Shown here: piece after piece, positions 6,602 through 14,512 of the stretch
How positions within the stretch are numbered: the first letter of the stretch is position 1
Layout of the letters: each line of letters starts with the position of its first letter
From: Stramenopiles sp. TOSAG23-2
Lineage: Eukaryota; Sar
Assembly: GCA_900128395.1 (NCBI GenBank)
Contig: LT649675.1
Location: forward strand, 1 to 16,494
Direction: 5' to 3'
DNA length: 16,494 nt
Made by a program: the position numbers and the translations under genes
Notes under the pieces: generated by a model
The model's input: the letters and a program-made list of their open reading frames with translations, nothing else
The model's database searches: none
What the model was told of the DNA's origin: nothing

Positions 6602-8194
6602 ATGAGCGCTCCTCTCGTCGCGCGAGCGATGAAACCGTCCGCGTGTTCGTGTTCTCGACGTTCCGCGACGAACGCTTTGGTGCGGAAGCAATCGAATCCG
6701 TCGACGACGACGACGACGACGATGGTCTCCAGACACCAAAGAAAGAAGATTATTTCCGTGCGCACGAACGCGGTTTTGCTCCCGATGATGACGCCCGTAG
6801 CGATTGGTTCGATAGACACCGATAGAATCGCGAATGCGTACGAGTCGTCTTCCTCGCTTAATCGAACGCATCAAATAGAGGTGCAAAGAGTGTTTGAAGT
6901 CGCAGACGCCGCAGAGATGACGATGGAACAAGCGCCGGCGATGGAAGCGCCGGCCCCGGCGATGGAAGCGCCAGCAATGGAAATGGGAATGGAAGCGCAA
7001 GACGTGCCGGCGGTGGAAACCGCGGAACCAGAGATGACGGTGGAACAAGCGCCGACGGTGGAAGCCGCGAAACCAGCGAAGGGGAAGAGACCCGCCTTGC
7101 AAAAAGGAGGGTGGCTTGGACCAATCACGGACGGCTTAGAATGGACTTTAGAATGCATCGATGGCCTTTTAGCACCCATCACGGGGACGAATTCATACGG
7201 CTATTCTATTCTCGTGTTAACTTTATTGGTGAAATTTGTCACGTTTCCGTTAACGAAGAAACAGATTGAAGGTTCGGTGAACATGCAAGCGTTACAACCA
7301 AAAGTGAAAGAGTTACAAGCGATGTACGCAAACGACCCGGAGAAGTTACAGATGGAAACGGCGAGACTATATAAGGAGGCGAACTTTAACCCGTTGGCGG
7401 GATGTTTGCCGACCTTCGCGACGTTGCCGGTGTTTATTGGTCTGTATCGAGCGCTATCCAATGCCTCGGTGGAGGGGTTGTTGAAAGATGGGTTTTATTG
7501 GATCCCAAGTTTAGGTGGACCGGCAACGATTGAAATGCGAAACGACGGCAATGGATTTTCGTGGTTGTTCCCTCTCGTGGACGGCGCGCCGCCGATTGGT
7601 TGGCACGACGCATTGTCTTACATGGTCTTGCCGGTTTTGTTGGTCATTTCTCAAACGATATCTCAAAAGATCATGCAACCTGACTCGGCGAAATCGACGG
7701 ATCCATCGCAGCAACAATCGCAAGCTATTTTGAAATTTTTGCCGTTTATGATTGGCTACTTCTCCTTGAATGTGCCGGCTGGGTTGACGCTGTATTGGTT
7801 CTTTAACAACATCATCACGACCACGCAGACGGTGTATTTGCGAAAGACTACGAAACCACTCGTCAACGTTGGTGGTAATGGTACGGCTGGTAATGGTGGT
7901 GCGGCGTCCTCGCAACCTGTGCGAGTGGATTACGTTCCGAAAAGAGAGAGAAGATCGGGCGCAACCATACCAAAAGTAGCGGCTCCGAAAGTTGACGTCT
8001 CCAACGCTATTTCTGCGGAGTTTACCGATTTTGACGACGGGCCCGCAAAAGTTAAGAGTGCGTTAGAGAGCGAGTTCGGGGATTTTGAAGATGGACCGGC
8101 GAAAGTTCAAGAAGATGATGGGGGTGATAGCCGAGGCAGTCGAAAAGGCAGTCGAAGAGGCAACCGAAAGAAGAAACGCAGGGGGTCCCGATAA
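6602..8194 (+). CDS. ALB3: ALB3 / OXA1 / YidC thylakoid membrane insertase
   Basis: 530 residues, ATG at 6602, TAA at 8192-8194. In plants and algae ALB3 inserts light-harvesting chlorophyll proteins delivered by cpSRP and photosystem subunits into the thylakoid membrane. Residues 1 to about 60 are Ser/Thr/Arg-rich with few acids, a plausible plastid transit peptide. A Met/Ala/Pro/Glu low-complexity segment follows (about 104-160, with MTMEQAP and MTVEQAP repeats). The insertase core starts at GGWLGPITDGLEW (about 170). Membrane segments: TM1 about 199-218 ending in FPLTKKQ; TM2 about 268-287 after NPLAGCLPTFATLPVFIGLY; TM3 about 338-356; the TM4/5 region about 378-412 with FLPFMIGYFSLNVPAGLTLY. 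FYWIPSLGGP and WLFPLVDG are typical of the chloroplast clade. The stromal tail has two copies of an EFxDFxDGPAKV unit (473-484, 491-502) and a very basic end (about 510-530), comparable to the basic C-terminal motifs of plant ALB3 that contact cpSRP43. Confidence 0.95.
   Translation: MSAPLVARAMKPSACSCSRRSATNALVRKQSNPSTTTTTTMVSRHQRKKIISVRTNAVLLPMMTPVAIGSIDTDRIANAYESSSSLNRTHQIEVQRVFEVADAAEMTMEQAPAMEAPAPAMEAPAMEMGMEAQDVPAVETAEPEMTVEQAPTVEAAKPAKGKRPALQKGGWLGPITDGLEWTLECIDGLLAPITGTNSYGYSILVLTLLVKFVTFPLTKKQIEGSVNMQALQPKVKELQAMYANDPEKLQMETARLYKEANFNPLAGCLPTFATLPVFIGLYRALSNASVEGLLKDGFYWIPSLGGPATIEMRNDGNGFSWLFPLVDGAPPIGWHDALSYMVLPVLLVISQTISQKIMQPDSAKSTDPSQQQSQAILKFLPFMIGYFSLNVPAGLTLYWFFNNIITTTQTVYLRKTTKPLVNVGGNGTAGNGGAASSQPVRVDYVPKRERRSGATIPKVAAPKVDVSNAISAEFTDFDDGPAKVKSALESEFGDFEDGPAKVQEDDGGDSRGSRKGSRRGNRKKKRRGSR
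8018..8107 (+). repeat. Tandem 18-residue acidic repeat in the ALB3 tail
   Basis: Within the ALB3 gene, EFTDFDDGPAKV (residues 473-484) and EFGDFEDGPAKV (491-502) lie in register 18 codons apart. The DNA of the two copies differs at several synonymous positions, which suggests an old duplication kept at the protein level rather than a recent slippage event. Confidence 0.75.
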
Positions 8195-8342
8195 TTCTTT
8201 TCCATCAATATAGTTTCTCTCTTTATGAAAAAAGTGCGCTAGAGTTCAGAATTAGATCGCGTGGCAGTATCGCAATCGCGTCTATATACTGGTACCAAAC
8301 AAATTTTATCCTTTGTAAAAATGAAAAATACAAATAGAGTTT

Positions 8343-9905
8343 TCATGGCTTCCATTTTTTCTCCTTCTTTCTAGCTGTTGTCGTTGATGTTAATGTTAAT
8401 GATGTCGACTTCTTTTGCATACCTGGCGGCATGGTTTTGGTACCATCATCATTGTCCTCTTCATCTTCGTTGTTGTCGTCCTCCTGGCTGTTGTTATTCG
8501 TATCGTCGCGAACATGGGCTCGATGTGGGAACTTGAATGTTTCTATTTCTTTCTTGGAATAGTTACTTTTATCAAAATTTGTCACGGCTTTGTCGCCTCG
8601 ATATTTCAAGCTCGCCAAATCATACCCTCGCGCGGCTTCAACTTCGGTTTGATACGTTCCGAGATACACGTACTTGGACCCTTTCACGCGACCAAGCCGC
8701 GATTCCCACAAAGGTTTCGTCGTCGTCTTGTTGTTTTTGTCGGTTGTGCTTTTAACATGTTTTGTCACGCCGCGATATTTCGAGACGCCTCGAGTAAATC
8801 CGCTGGATTCTCGTCGCAACGCTGCAATGTAACTGGCAAAATCATAGGATTTCATGTTTTCGATATCTTTCGCGTACGTTTTGTAGTCGAAATTCAAGTT
8901 GGCTTTCCTCCCCCAGAGCTTGATCGCAGCCTTGTCGTAACTTTTGGCAGCCTCGATCTCTGTCGAATACCCACCCAAATAAACCTGCCTTCCTCTCGTT
9001 CTGCCACCAGGCTTTGGCATCACCCGTGCCGAAGAAGAGTCCCACAAATGTGCTTCATATTTTCCCGTTAATCTATGTTTTGTTACACCTCGCATTTGAG
9101 AACTCCTTGATGGATTCTGAGGTTTCGCGGTTCGATTAGATTTTGGTACAGCATGCAAAGACCGCCTTTTTTTTACCTCTTTCATGGCAACTACAGGTTC
9201 TGTCTTCGGTGGAGTTGGTGGCACTAATAACGATGCATCGTTTTTCGATGGAAATTCCGTTTGCTCCGGAATGTTTACAGATACTGTCCCGTCATCGCTC
9301 GAGAAAAAATTTCTGCTCGGAATCAACTTGTTGTCATCATCGTCGTCGTCGTCGTCGTCAAAGTTGAGATTAGTTCTACGTTTCGGATTCGCGTGCACAT
9401 CAGACATGCACAATCCCCACACGTCCATGTCTTTATCTCTCGTCATAAACCTCAATATCCCTTCTTGCTTTTCGTCGTGCATTAACATGTAGTCTAAATC
9501 TTGCTCCTCGCCAGGAGACAAAGGCCGATGTTGCTCCTCGTGGTTCATGATCAGCTCGATGCAAGTTTTCAAACGCTTTTTCTTTCGTTTTTCCGGCTCC
9601 TCTGAACATGGTGAAAAAGGCGAGTTCACATCTCCATCTCTTCCACGACACGTGTCCTCTTCATCTTCGTCGCTAGAGCTGTTTCTGAGCAACATGTCCA
9701 AGTAATGGTCCATGCACGGCGGTAAGGAAAAATTCTCACCGAAAGGAGGAGCGTTTTTCTTCTTCGTATTTTCCTCGAGAGTGAGCATTTCAACGTACGA
9801 ACGAAGCGGGTCGCCGTCGTCGTCTTCGCCGCCGCCGCCGCCTCCGTCTCTTTTGTCGTCGTCGATCGCGAAATTGGTGGTGATGGTATCCTCTTCCCCG
9901 CTCAT
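8343..9905 (-). CDS. AP2-family transcription factor with two AP2 domains
   Basis: 520 residues, ATG at 9903-9905 (minus), TGA at 8343-8345. AP2 domain 1 (about 271-339): [45 protein letters not shown]. The linker holds [19 protein letters not shown], very like the conserved linker of plant AP2/AINTEGUMENTA-type proteins. AP2 domain 2 (about 377-444): [49 protein letters not shown]. Each domain carries a short insertion relative to plant members: [16 protein letters not shown] in the first and a Lys/Thr/Asn segment in the second. Residues 1-265 are acidic and Ser-rich, with a poly-Asp run (about 183-191) and a conserved-looking [14 protein letters not shown]; they may activate transcription. 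The tail is Asn/Asp-rich. Plant relatives bind DNA and control development or metabolism; the target genes here are unknown. It is convergent with ALB3 (148 bases between the stops). Confidence 0.92.
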   Translation of the reverse strand: MSGEEDTITTNFAIDDDKRDGGGGGGEDDDGDPLRSYVEMLTLEENTKKKNAPPFGENFSLPPCMDHYLDMLLRNSSSDEDEEDTCRGRDGDVNSPFSPCSEEPEKRKKKRLKTCIELIMNHEEQHRPLSPGEEQDLDYMLMHDEKQEGILRFMTRDKDMDVWGLCMSDVHANPKRRTNLNFDDDDDDDDDNKLIPSRNFFSSDDGTVSVNIPEQTEFPSKNDASLLVPPTPPKTEPVVAMKEVKKRRSLHAVPKSNRTAKPQNPSRSSQMRGVTKHRLTGKYEAHLWDSSSARVMPKPGGRTRGRQVYLGGYSTEIEAAKSYDKAAIKLWGRKANLNFDYKTYAKDIENMKSYDFASYIAALRRESSGFTRGVSKYRGVTKHVKSTTDKNNKTTTKPLWESRLGRVKGSKYVYLGTYQTEVEAARGYDLASLKYRGDKAVTNFDKSNYSKKEIETFKFPHRAHVRDDTNNNSQEDDNNEDEEDNDDGTKTMPPGMQKKSTSLTLTSTTTARKKEKKWKP

Positions 9906-9949
9906 GTTTCTACATTCGTCGTTGGAAAAGCTTTCTCTCTCTCTCTCTT

Positions 9950-9964
9950 TTTCTCGCGCGAGGG
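9950..9964. promoter_or_regulatory. CTCGCGCGAG palindrome upstream of the AP2 gene
   Basis: A perfect 10-base palindrome CTCGCGCGAG (about 9953-9962), preceded by a CT-rich tract and lying about 50 bases upstream of the AP2-gene ATG. Its position suggests a promoter or leader element, but nothing else supports a function. Confidence 0.25.
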
Positions 9965-10105
9965 CGAGGCGGGGAATATTTTAAAAAAAAATAACGCATT
10001 AGTTTCAGTGAAAAACCAAAAATGAAGAGCGTCTCGGATGAAGAATAAAAATGCTCGCGAGGCTACCTACTTACGTACGTGTGCTCTACTATTATTACAC
10101 TATTA

Positions 10106-11866
10106 TTATTTGCCTTTATTAGTGTTGCTACTGGTTCGTTTCGACCTGGTAGGGGTCATCGTTTTCGCGTTCACGCCCATCTTTGCGTTCGAGGCTCTTT
10201 TGCTAGCCGCCAGGATGGTTTTGCTTACTTTCGTCGTCGTTTTGGAATTTTTTGCCGCCGAGGTGGCGCTCACGGCTTTTTTCTTCGTCGAGTGGGACGA
10301 GTCGCGCGAATGCATCCAAGTTGCCACAGGGCACGGTTTCTTGCTGTTCTTCTCTCGACATTTGGACTGACCGTAATACCATCCTTTGCCGTCGATGGAG
10401 GCAAATGGTGGGACTTTTTGTAATCGAGCGCTCATGACTTCAAATGCGAGTCGGCCGAGGTTGGAGGTAAACGTGCCGATAAAGGCATCACCGCTAGCTA
10501 AGAGTTCGACATCTGTAGCAGTTTCAGTACCGACGCGACCTGGATCGCCGTCCCCAGCTCCCAGTCGTCGCTCGATAAATCCTACTTTGAAATGCTCCGA
10601 TTCACGTCGCGCTTTGACCATGCCCTTGGAGTATTTGACTCTGTTCTTCTCCCAAGTTTTCAAAGAGTACCATTTGAGGTCGACTGGGGCGAACAAAAGA
10701 CTATAACCATTTTTTTTGGCATCTTTGCGCGCTTCTTTCACCGTGCTATCGTCGTCGGTAGCCAAGAACACGAAATTAAAAACGTCATCCCCGTAGGCGT
10801 TTCGTAGGCGTTGAATCTCTTTCGCGTACCTTCCAAAATTTGCACATGAGCCGTATTTCTTCACACGTCCTTCCGCCACGCAACTATCGCCTTTACGAAC
10901 GTGAACAGATATAACTTTATTAGTACCATATGTCTCACCACCCGCATTCGTCGGTGCAGGCCAACCCATCTTCCCCTTCAATTCCATTACTTTCTTTGCA
11001 AAATTGGCATTCGGCCTCCAAAGTCTCCCAGCCACCGCCGCGTGGTAATAAAAAAACGATGGCGACGCTCGAATTGGCATTATAATTGCACGATTTTCAG
11101 CTTTTTGAAAATCTTTTTGATTCTCATCAACCTTTGTTCTTTTGCATTTTGAGAGTGGTTCTAAATAACATGCCAAACTCTGGTCGCCGCATGTCTTACT
11201 ACTAAATCCAGGCAGTGAGTGCGACGCAAAATCAAACTGTGTATTCCCACTCTTCACGGCTTGCGCATACTCGTAAATGGCGTAATTTACAATAGCCCCA
11301 AATCCAGTCTTCGGCATTTTGTGCGCCACCACTCTCCCGCACCCTTTCGCTTTGTGCGCGTCAAAGATATCCGTCAAATCTGGGAAGATTTTCATGTTCA
11401 AGCGTTCAATGGGAGGCGTATACAATGGAACGGCACTCATCGTCACACATTTCATCGATGGAGACATTAATTTTCCTGGTGGACACAAGAATTCACCTAA
11501 ACTATTACTAATACCAGTACTGCTCAAATTTTCTTCATCCAATTGACCATCCACACCTATGCCATGACCATCACTATTGATTTCATAATCAGTCGCAATA
11601 CCATTATTACTATTACTATTAGTCTCCTCCAAAGTATTATCCTCGTAATCGTCATTCCCATTGGTTTGCTCACCAGTAAATGTATTCCCATCATCTTCGA
11701 TCCCCTCCAACTCATTTGTTATCAAACTATCATCTCTCTCGATATCTTCCAAAAGATACAATCGCTCATTCTTTGAACTTTGAACGTGCGCTAAAAAGAG
11801 CACAAACAGAGCGATACAAACGAACACGAACGGGTAGACTTGAATGCGAGCATGCGATGAGGTCAT
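10106..11866 (-). CDS. GT23-like (FUT8-type) fucosyltransferase, putative, type II membrane protein
   Basis: 586 residues, ATG at 11864-11866 (minus), TAA at 10106-10108. One hydrophobic segment at about 11-28 (VYPFVFVCIALFVLFLAHV) right after a short basic N-terminus indicates a signal anchor with a lumenal catalytic part. It is followed by an acidic, Asn-rich stem (about 30-120) and then Cys-containing CPPGKL and SMKC. Fucosyltransferase-like motifs: VISVHVRKGDSC (about 319-329), corresponding to the HxRRxD donor-binding motif of alpha-1,2/alpha-1,6 enzymes; FVFLATDDDSTVKEA (about 366-379); ELLASGDAFIGTFTSNLGRLAFEVM (to about 478), like the FUT8 block ending FSSQVCRVAYEIM; and SIDGKGWYYGQ. 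The second Arg of the motif is Lys. The tail (about 525-586) is Lys/Ser/Thr-rich. Likely a Golgi enzyme moving fucose or a related sugar onto glycans; acceptor and linkage cannot be read from the sequence. A different GT-B fucosyltransferase family remains possible. Confidence 0.72.
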   Translation of the reverse strand: MTSSHARIQVYPFVFVCIALFVLFLAHVQSSKNERLYLLEDIERDDSLITNELEGIEDDGNTFTGEQTNGNDDYEDNTLEETNSNSNNGIATDYEINSDGHGIGVDGQLDEENLSSTGISNSLGEFLCPPGKLMSPSMKCVTMSAVPLYTPPIERLNMKIFPDLTDIFDAHKAKGCGRVVAHKMPKTGFGAIVNYAIYEYAQAVKSGNTQFDFASHSLPGFSSKTCGDQSLACYLEPLSKCKRTKVDENQKDFQKAENRAIIMPIRASPSFFYYHAAVAGRLWRPNANFAKKVMELKGKMGWPAPTNAGGETYGTNKVISVHVRKGDSCVAEGRVKKYGSCANFGRYAKEIQRLRNAYGDDVFNFVFLATDDDSTVKEARKDAKKNGYSLLFAPVDLKWYSLKTWEKNRVKYSKGMVKARRESEHFKVGFIERRLGAGDGDPGRVGTETATDVELLASGDAFIGTFTSNLGRLAFEVMSARLQKVPPFASIDGKGWYYGQSKCREKNSKKPCPVATWMHSRDSSHSTKKKAVSATSAAKNSKTTTKVSKTILAASKRASNAKMGVNAKTMTPTRSKRTSSNTNKGK

Positions 11867-12143
11867 GCTATATCTGCTCTCTGTTTTGGATGGAGGTGAA
11901 CATTTGTTTCGGCTTTACAACAAGTGCCGCTGGAGATGGCGCGAAAGAAATGGATAATTTTTCGAATGAGACACCTTTTTTCTCACTTTTCTTCCTTCAT
12001 ACGGAAAAATCTCTTTCGAGGGCAATTTCAATACGGAAACGCGATGTTGTTAACATGTATCATACACGCAGCATCTCATCTAATATACGCATATATTAAT
12101 GTGGCTATTAACTATATTTTATGTCATCTCTCATCTTGCTCTC

Positions 12144-13307
12144 TCACAAACCGTCGAAGAACTTGGCTGCTTTCTTTTTCGCGACATTCTTGTGCAACTC
12201 ACCACGTCCTGGAAGTTGCCGGTTCTTACCTTTGCCCTTTTTCCTCCTTCGTTTCTTCTTTTTGTTCTCCTCTTCGCTATCGCTCTCGTCCATGTCGCTA
12301 TCTTCTCCGTTGTTTTCTGTATCCATGGCGTCTCCTCCTCCTTTTGCATCTTCTTCGTGTAAGAAGCACACATCCCAAATTTTCACCGTGTGGTCGTGAC
12401 TGGCGCTCACTAAGGTGTTCAAATCCTCAGTCAATCGCATACGTTCGATGGGATACTCTCCGTGTTCGCCGACTAAACCTAACATTTGGTTTGGAAATAT
12501 CGTAATCACGCGAATTAACCCGTCTGAACTTCCAGTTAAAACGATATCTTCGCTCACTTTCACCATCGCGTCCACGCTCGAGGGGTGACCGGGAAACCTA
12601 TCATTTGCATCGATCCAATCCCCGTAATTCCAAATGTTCAAGTTCCCACCTTGAGATCCGGCGACAACTTTTGTCCCATTCTTCACCACGCAACACGACA
12701 ACAACTCGTCCTCCATGTTATCGCTCTGCCCAAGCACCTTCATCGTGTGCAAATCGAGACATGCTAACGTTCCATCACCCGAGGTTACCATCAACGCATT
12801 TCGCTCGTTTGTCGTCTCGTGGTACATCTCCGAAACAAAATCTACAAATATTTCGTCTTTTTTAAACGAATGCACGCATCTCTCTTCTCGTATGTCCCAA
12901 ATTTTCACCACGCCTTCGTCGCATCCCGTCGCTATAACATTCGCATTGTCCAAAACCGTCAGTCTCGTTATCGCTTGCTCGTGAGCCTCTGCAATTCGCC
13001 CAATCGCTTGCTCAGTATTCGAATCAATCAACATCACCGAACAATCTCCAGAGCCGGTGACTAGCGCATCTCCATTTTTCATGTACGATAACGCTCTGAC
13101 CGATTCCGAATGCGCTTGGATCGTCGTTTGTTTCTTCACTTTTTTATTATTACTCGTTCGCCGCCACATCTCGACGCCGCCGGTTATTAAACCAATAGCA
13201 AAGGAATTTCCGGATGGATCTCGGAACGAAACGTCCATTGGATTTTCTTCCGTCGTGATGGTTATCGATTCGTCGTCGTTGTCGTCGTCGTCGTCGTTAT
13301 TGCTCAT
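12144..13307 (-). CDS. WDR55: WDR55/JIP5-like WD40 protein, ribosome biogenesis
   Basis: 387 residues, ATG at 13305-13307 (minus), TGA at 12144-12146. It forms a single beta-propeller of about seven WD repeats: about 24-49, 64-95, 107-139 (ATGCDEGVVKIWD), 150-186, 200-228 (GSQGGNLNIWN), 243-270 (LTGSSDGLIRVITIFPNQ) and 285-312 (VSASHDHTVKIWD). The segment DRFPGHPSSVDAMVKVSED to IFPNQMLGLVGEH and the terminal KKAAKFFDGL closely follow animal WDR55 and fungal Jip5. By family knowledge these are nucleolar proteins needed for rRNA processing and large-subunit assembly. An acidic patch (DSDMDESDSEEE, about 336-347) followed by a Lys/Arg block (349-363) fits nuclear or nucleolar import. The N-terminus has an Asp-rich run encoded by GTC/GAC triplets. 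It shares a 177-base divergent promoter with the TMEM222-like gene. Confidence 0.9.
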   Translation of the reverse strand: MSNNDDDDDNDDESITITTEENPMDVSFRDPSGNSFAIGLITGGVEMWRRTSNNKKVKKQTTIQAHSESVRALSYMKNGDALVTGSGDCSVMLIDSNTEQAIGRIAEAHEQAITRLTVLDNANVIATGCDEGVVKIWDIREERCVHSFKKDEIFVDFVSEMYHETTNERNALMVTSGDGTLACLDLHTMKVLGQSDNMEDELLSCCVVKNGTKVVAGSQGGNLNIWNYGDWIDANDRFPGHPSSVDAMVKVSEDIVLTGSSDGLIRVITIFPNQMLGLVGEHGEYPIERMRLTEDLNTLVSASHDHTVKIWDVCFLHEEDAKGGGDAMDTENNGEDSDMDESDSEEENKKKKRRRKKGKGKNRQLPGRGELHKNVAKKKAAKFFDGL

Positions 13308-13484
13308 GGTGCGGTGGGTTCTTTATTCGCTGTCGTCGTCTGACTTGCGTGTGTTTATTTAAAAAAGCGCGTTTTGGATTTGAACTTTTTGTGTCGTTTC
13401 ACTCGAGCACTTTTTACGAAAAAACCAAATTCACAAAGACAACACAAAAGGCTCTCTTCCCGATATCGAAAGCGTGCGATTAAA
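13308..13484. promoter_or_regulatory. Divergent promoter, WDR55 / TMEM222-like
   Basis: 177 bases between two divergent ATGs. It contains TTTATTTAAAAAA at about 13353-13366, which could act as a TATA-like element, near the middle of the spacer. The frame of the + strand gene stays open upstream to a TTG at 13374, but there is no in-frame ATG there, so the region is read as leader. Confidence 0.4.
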
Positions 13485-14234
13485 ATGGGCACAGTCGCCG
13501 AGCTGAATCTCTCCCGAGAAGAGGGAGAAGAAGATCTCGCGCCGCCAACGAGTAGCGACGATAAATCTGATCGGCATGAAACGGTATTCCCTTCTTCCAT
13601 AGTTTGGTGCACCATTCCAATCCTCTCGGATGTGTTTCCTCTCGTTGGTCACGTCGGCGTGACCAACTCCTCGGGATGGATATACGATTTCATCGGGGAT
13701 GGGACCATCCACCAAAGTGTGAGCAATAATTTATCGTTCAATCGAGTGATGCGAGTGATCCCATTGGATGAATCTAAGTGTAAACATCCTATCGATGAGA
13801 GTTTACGAAGGGTGATGATGCATTACACAAGGACAAACGAACGATACAACTTGTTCGGACAAAATTGCCACGATTTTGTCGGTATTCTCTTGAACCTTTC
13901 GGAATATGAAGGCAAAGACAATTGGAATTTGATAGACGTGGCATTTTTAGTTTGGGGGATCAAAGGGAATGGAGGGAGTTTTGTGGATGTGAATGCGATG
14001 TATCGAACGTTTGGGCCAGTGTGCGTCGCGTTGGTGGTAGCGTTTGTGTTCGGAATGTTAAGAGCGTTCTTGCACTTGTTGTTGGGTTTGTACGGCGCGT
14101 TAGTCGGGTGGTTTATGTTGTACGTATACGTGTTGAATACAAGACGGAGTTGTTCTATAAGAGCTGGGACGATTCCGTTTATTAGGAATAATAACAATCA
14201 TCAAGGCGATGTTGTAGCTGAAGGAGACGTGTAG
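13485..14234 (+). CDS. TMEM222 / RTE1-like (DUF778) membrane protein
   Basis: 249 residues from ATG at 13485 (context AAAATGG) to TAG at 14232-14234. The frame is open further upstream, but only from a TTG, so the ATG is preferred; the length matches plant RTE1 proteins. Family signatures: FPSSIVWCTIPILSDVFPLV (from residue 35), GHVGVTNSSGWIYDF (His56), YNLFGQNCHDFVGILLNL (N127-C128-H129) and DNWNLIDVAF. A hydrophobic stretch from about 179 to 220 probably forms one or two membrane helices. In Arabidopsis, RTE1 is an endoplasmic reticulum/Golgi protein that promotes ETR1 ethylene-receptor function; animal TMEM222 is poorly understood. The conserved GHxG and NCH pair resembles a papain-like/NlpC His-Cys arrangement, which is my inference. 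Nothing else in the window relates to ethylene signalling. Confidence 0.9.
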   Translation: MGTVAELNLSREEGEEDLAPPTSSDDKSDRHETVFPSSIVWCTIPILSDVFPLVGHVGVTNSSGWIYDFIGDGTIHQSVSNNLSFNRVMRVIPLDESKCKHPIDESLRRVMMHYTRTNERYNLFGQNCHDFVGILLNLSEYEGKDNWNLIDVAFLVWGIKGNGGSFVDVNAMYRTFGPVCVALVVAFVFGMLRAFLHLLLGLYGALVGWFMLYVYVLNTRRSCSIRAGTIPFIRNNNNHQGDVVAEGDV

Positions 14235-14445
14235 AGATACTCGGACACGCGTGCGTTTCATTTTTCCTAACCATATTTTCTTATACCAAAAGAGTCAGTC
14301 AGTGAGGATTCCAATCACCAGCTACTAGAACCGATTAATATCTTTGATATTTTGAGGATGACTGTGTTCATTTCTGAGACTTACTCTTCTTGGTCCTTTG
14401 GGCGGATGCAAGAAATGTGCGCGGCTTTGTATTTCCGGGTGTAGG

Positions 14446-14459
14446 TATTTATAAAAAAA
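14446..14459 (+). promoter_or_regulatory. TATA-like element ahead of the tandem GST-N gene
   Basis: TATTTATAAAAAAA lies about 55-65 bases upstream of the ATG at 14513. It matches an eukaryotic TATA core (TATAAAAA at 14450-14457), and the distance allows a short leader. If it is the real promoter, the in-frame upstream TTG-initiated extension is not transcribed, supporting the ATG at 14513. Confidence 0.45.
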
Positions 14460-14512
14460 TCCAATTTTGTAACTTTAGAGATAACAACGCTCGCGCACAC
14501 GCAAACACTACC

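Noticed and set aside
6437-7102. 221-residue minus-strand frame with His/Arg/Phe repeats
   Set aside because: It is antisense to the Met/Ala/Pro/Glu repeat and transit peptide of ALB3; its repeats mirror those codons.
9340-9360. GTC triplet run as a stand-alone microsatellite
   Set aside because: It encodes the poly-Asp tract of the AP2 factor in frame and needs no separate explanation.
13374-13484. Upstream extension of the TMEM222-like protein
   Set aside because: It begins with TTG, not ATG, crosses the divergent promoter and TATA-like element, and has no family homology; the ATG at 13485 fits the family length.
14390-14512. Upstream extension of the tandem GST-N protein
   Set aside because: It starts at TTG and spans the TATA-like element; the ATG at 14513 directly precedes a transit-peptide-like sequence.
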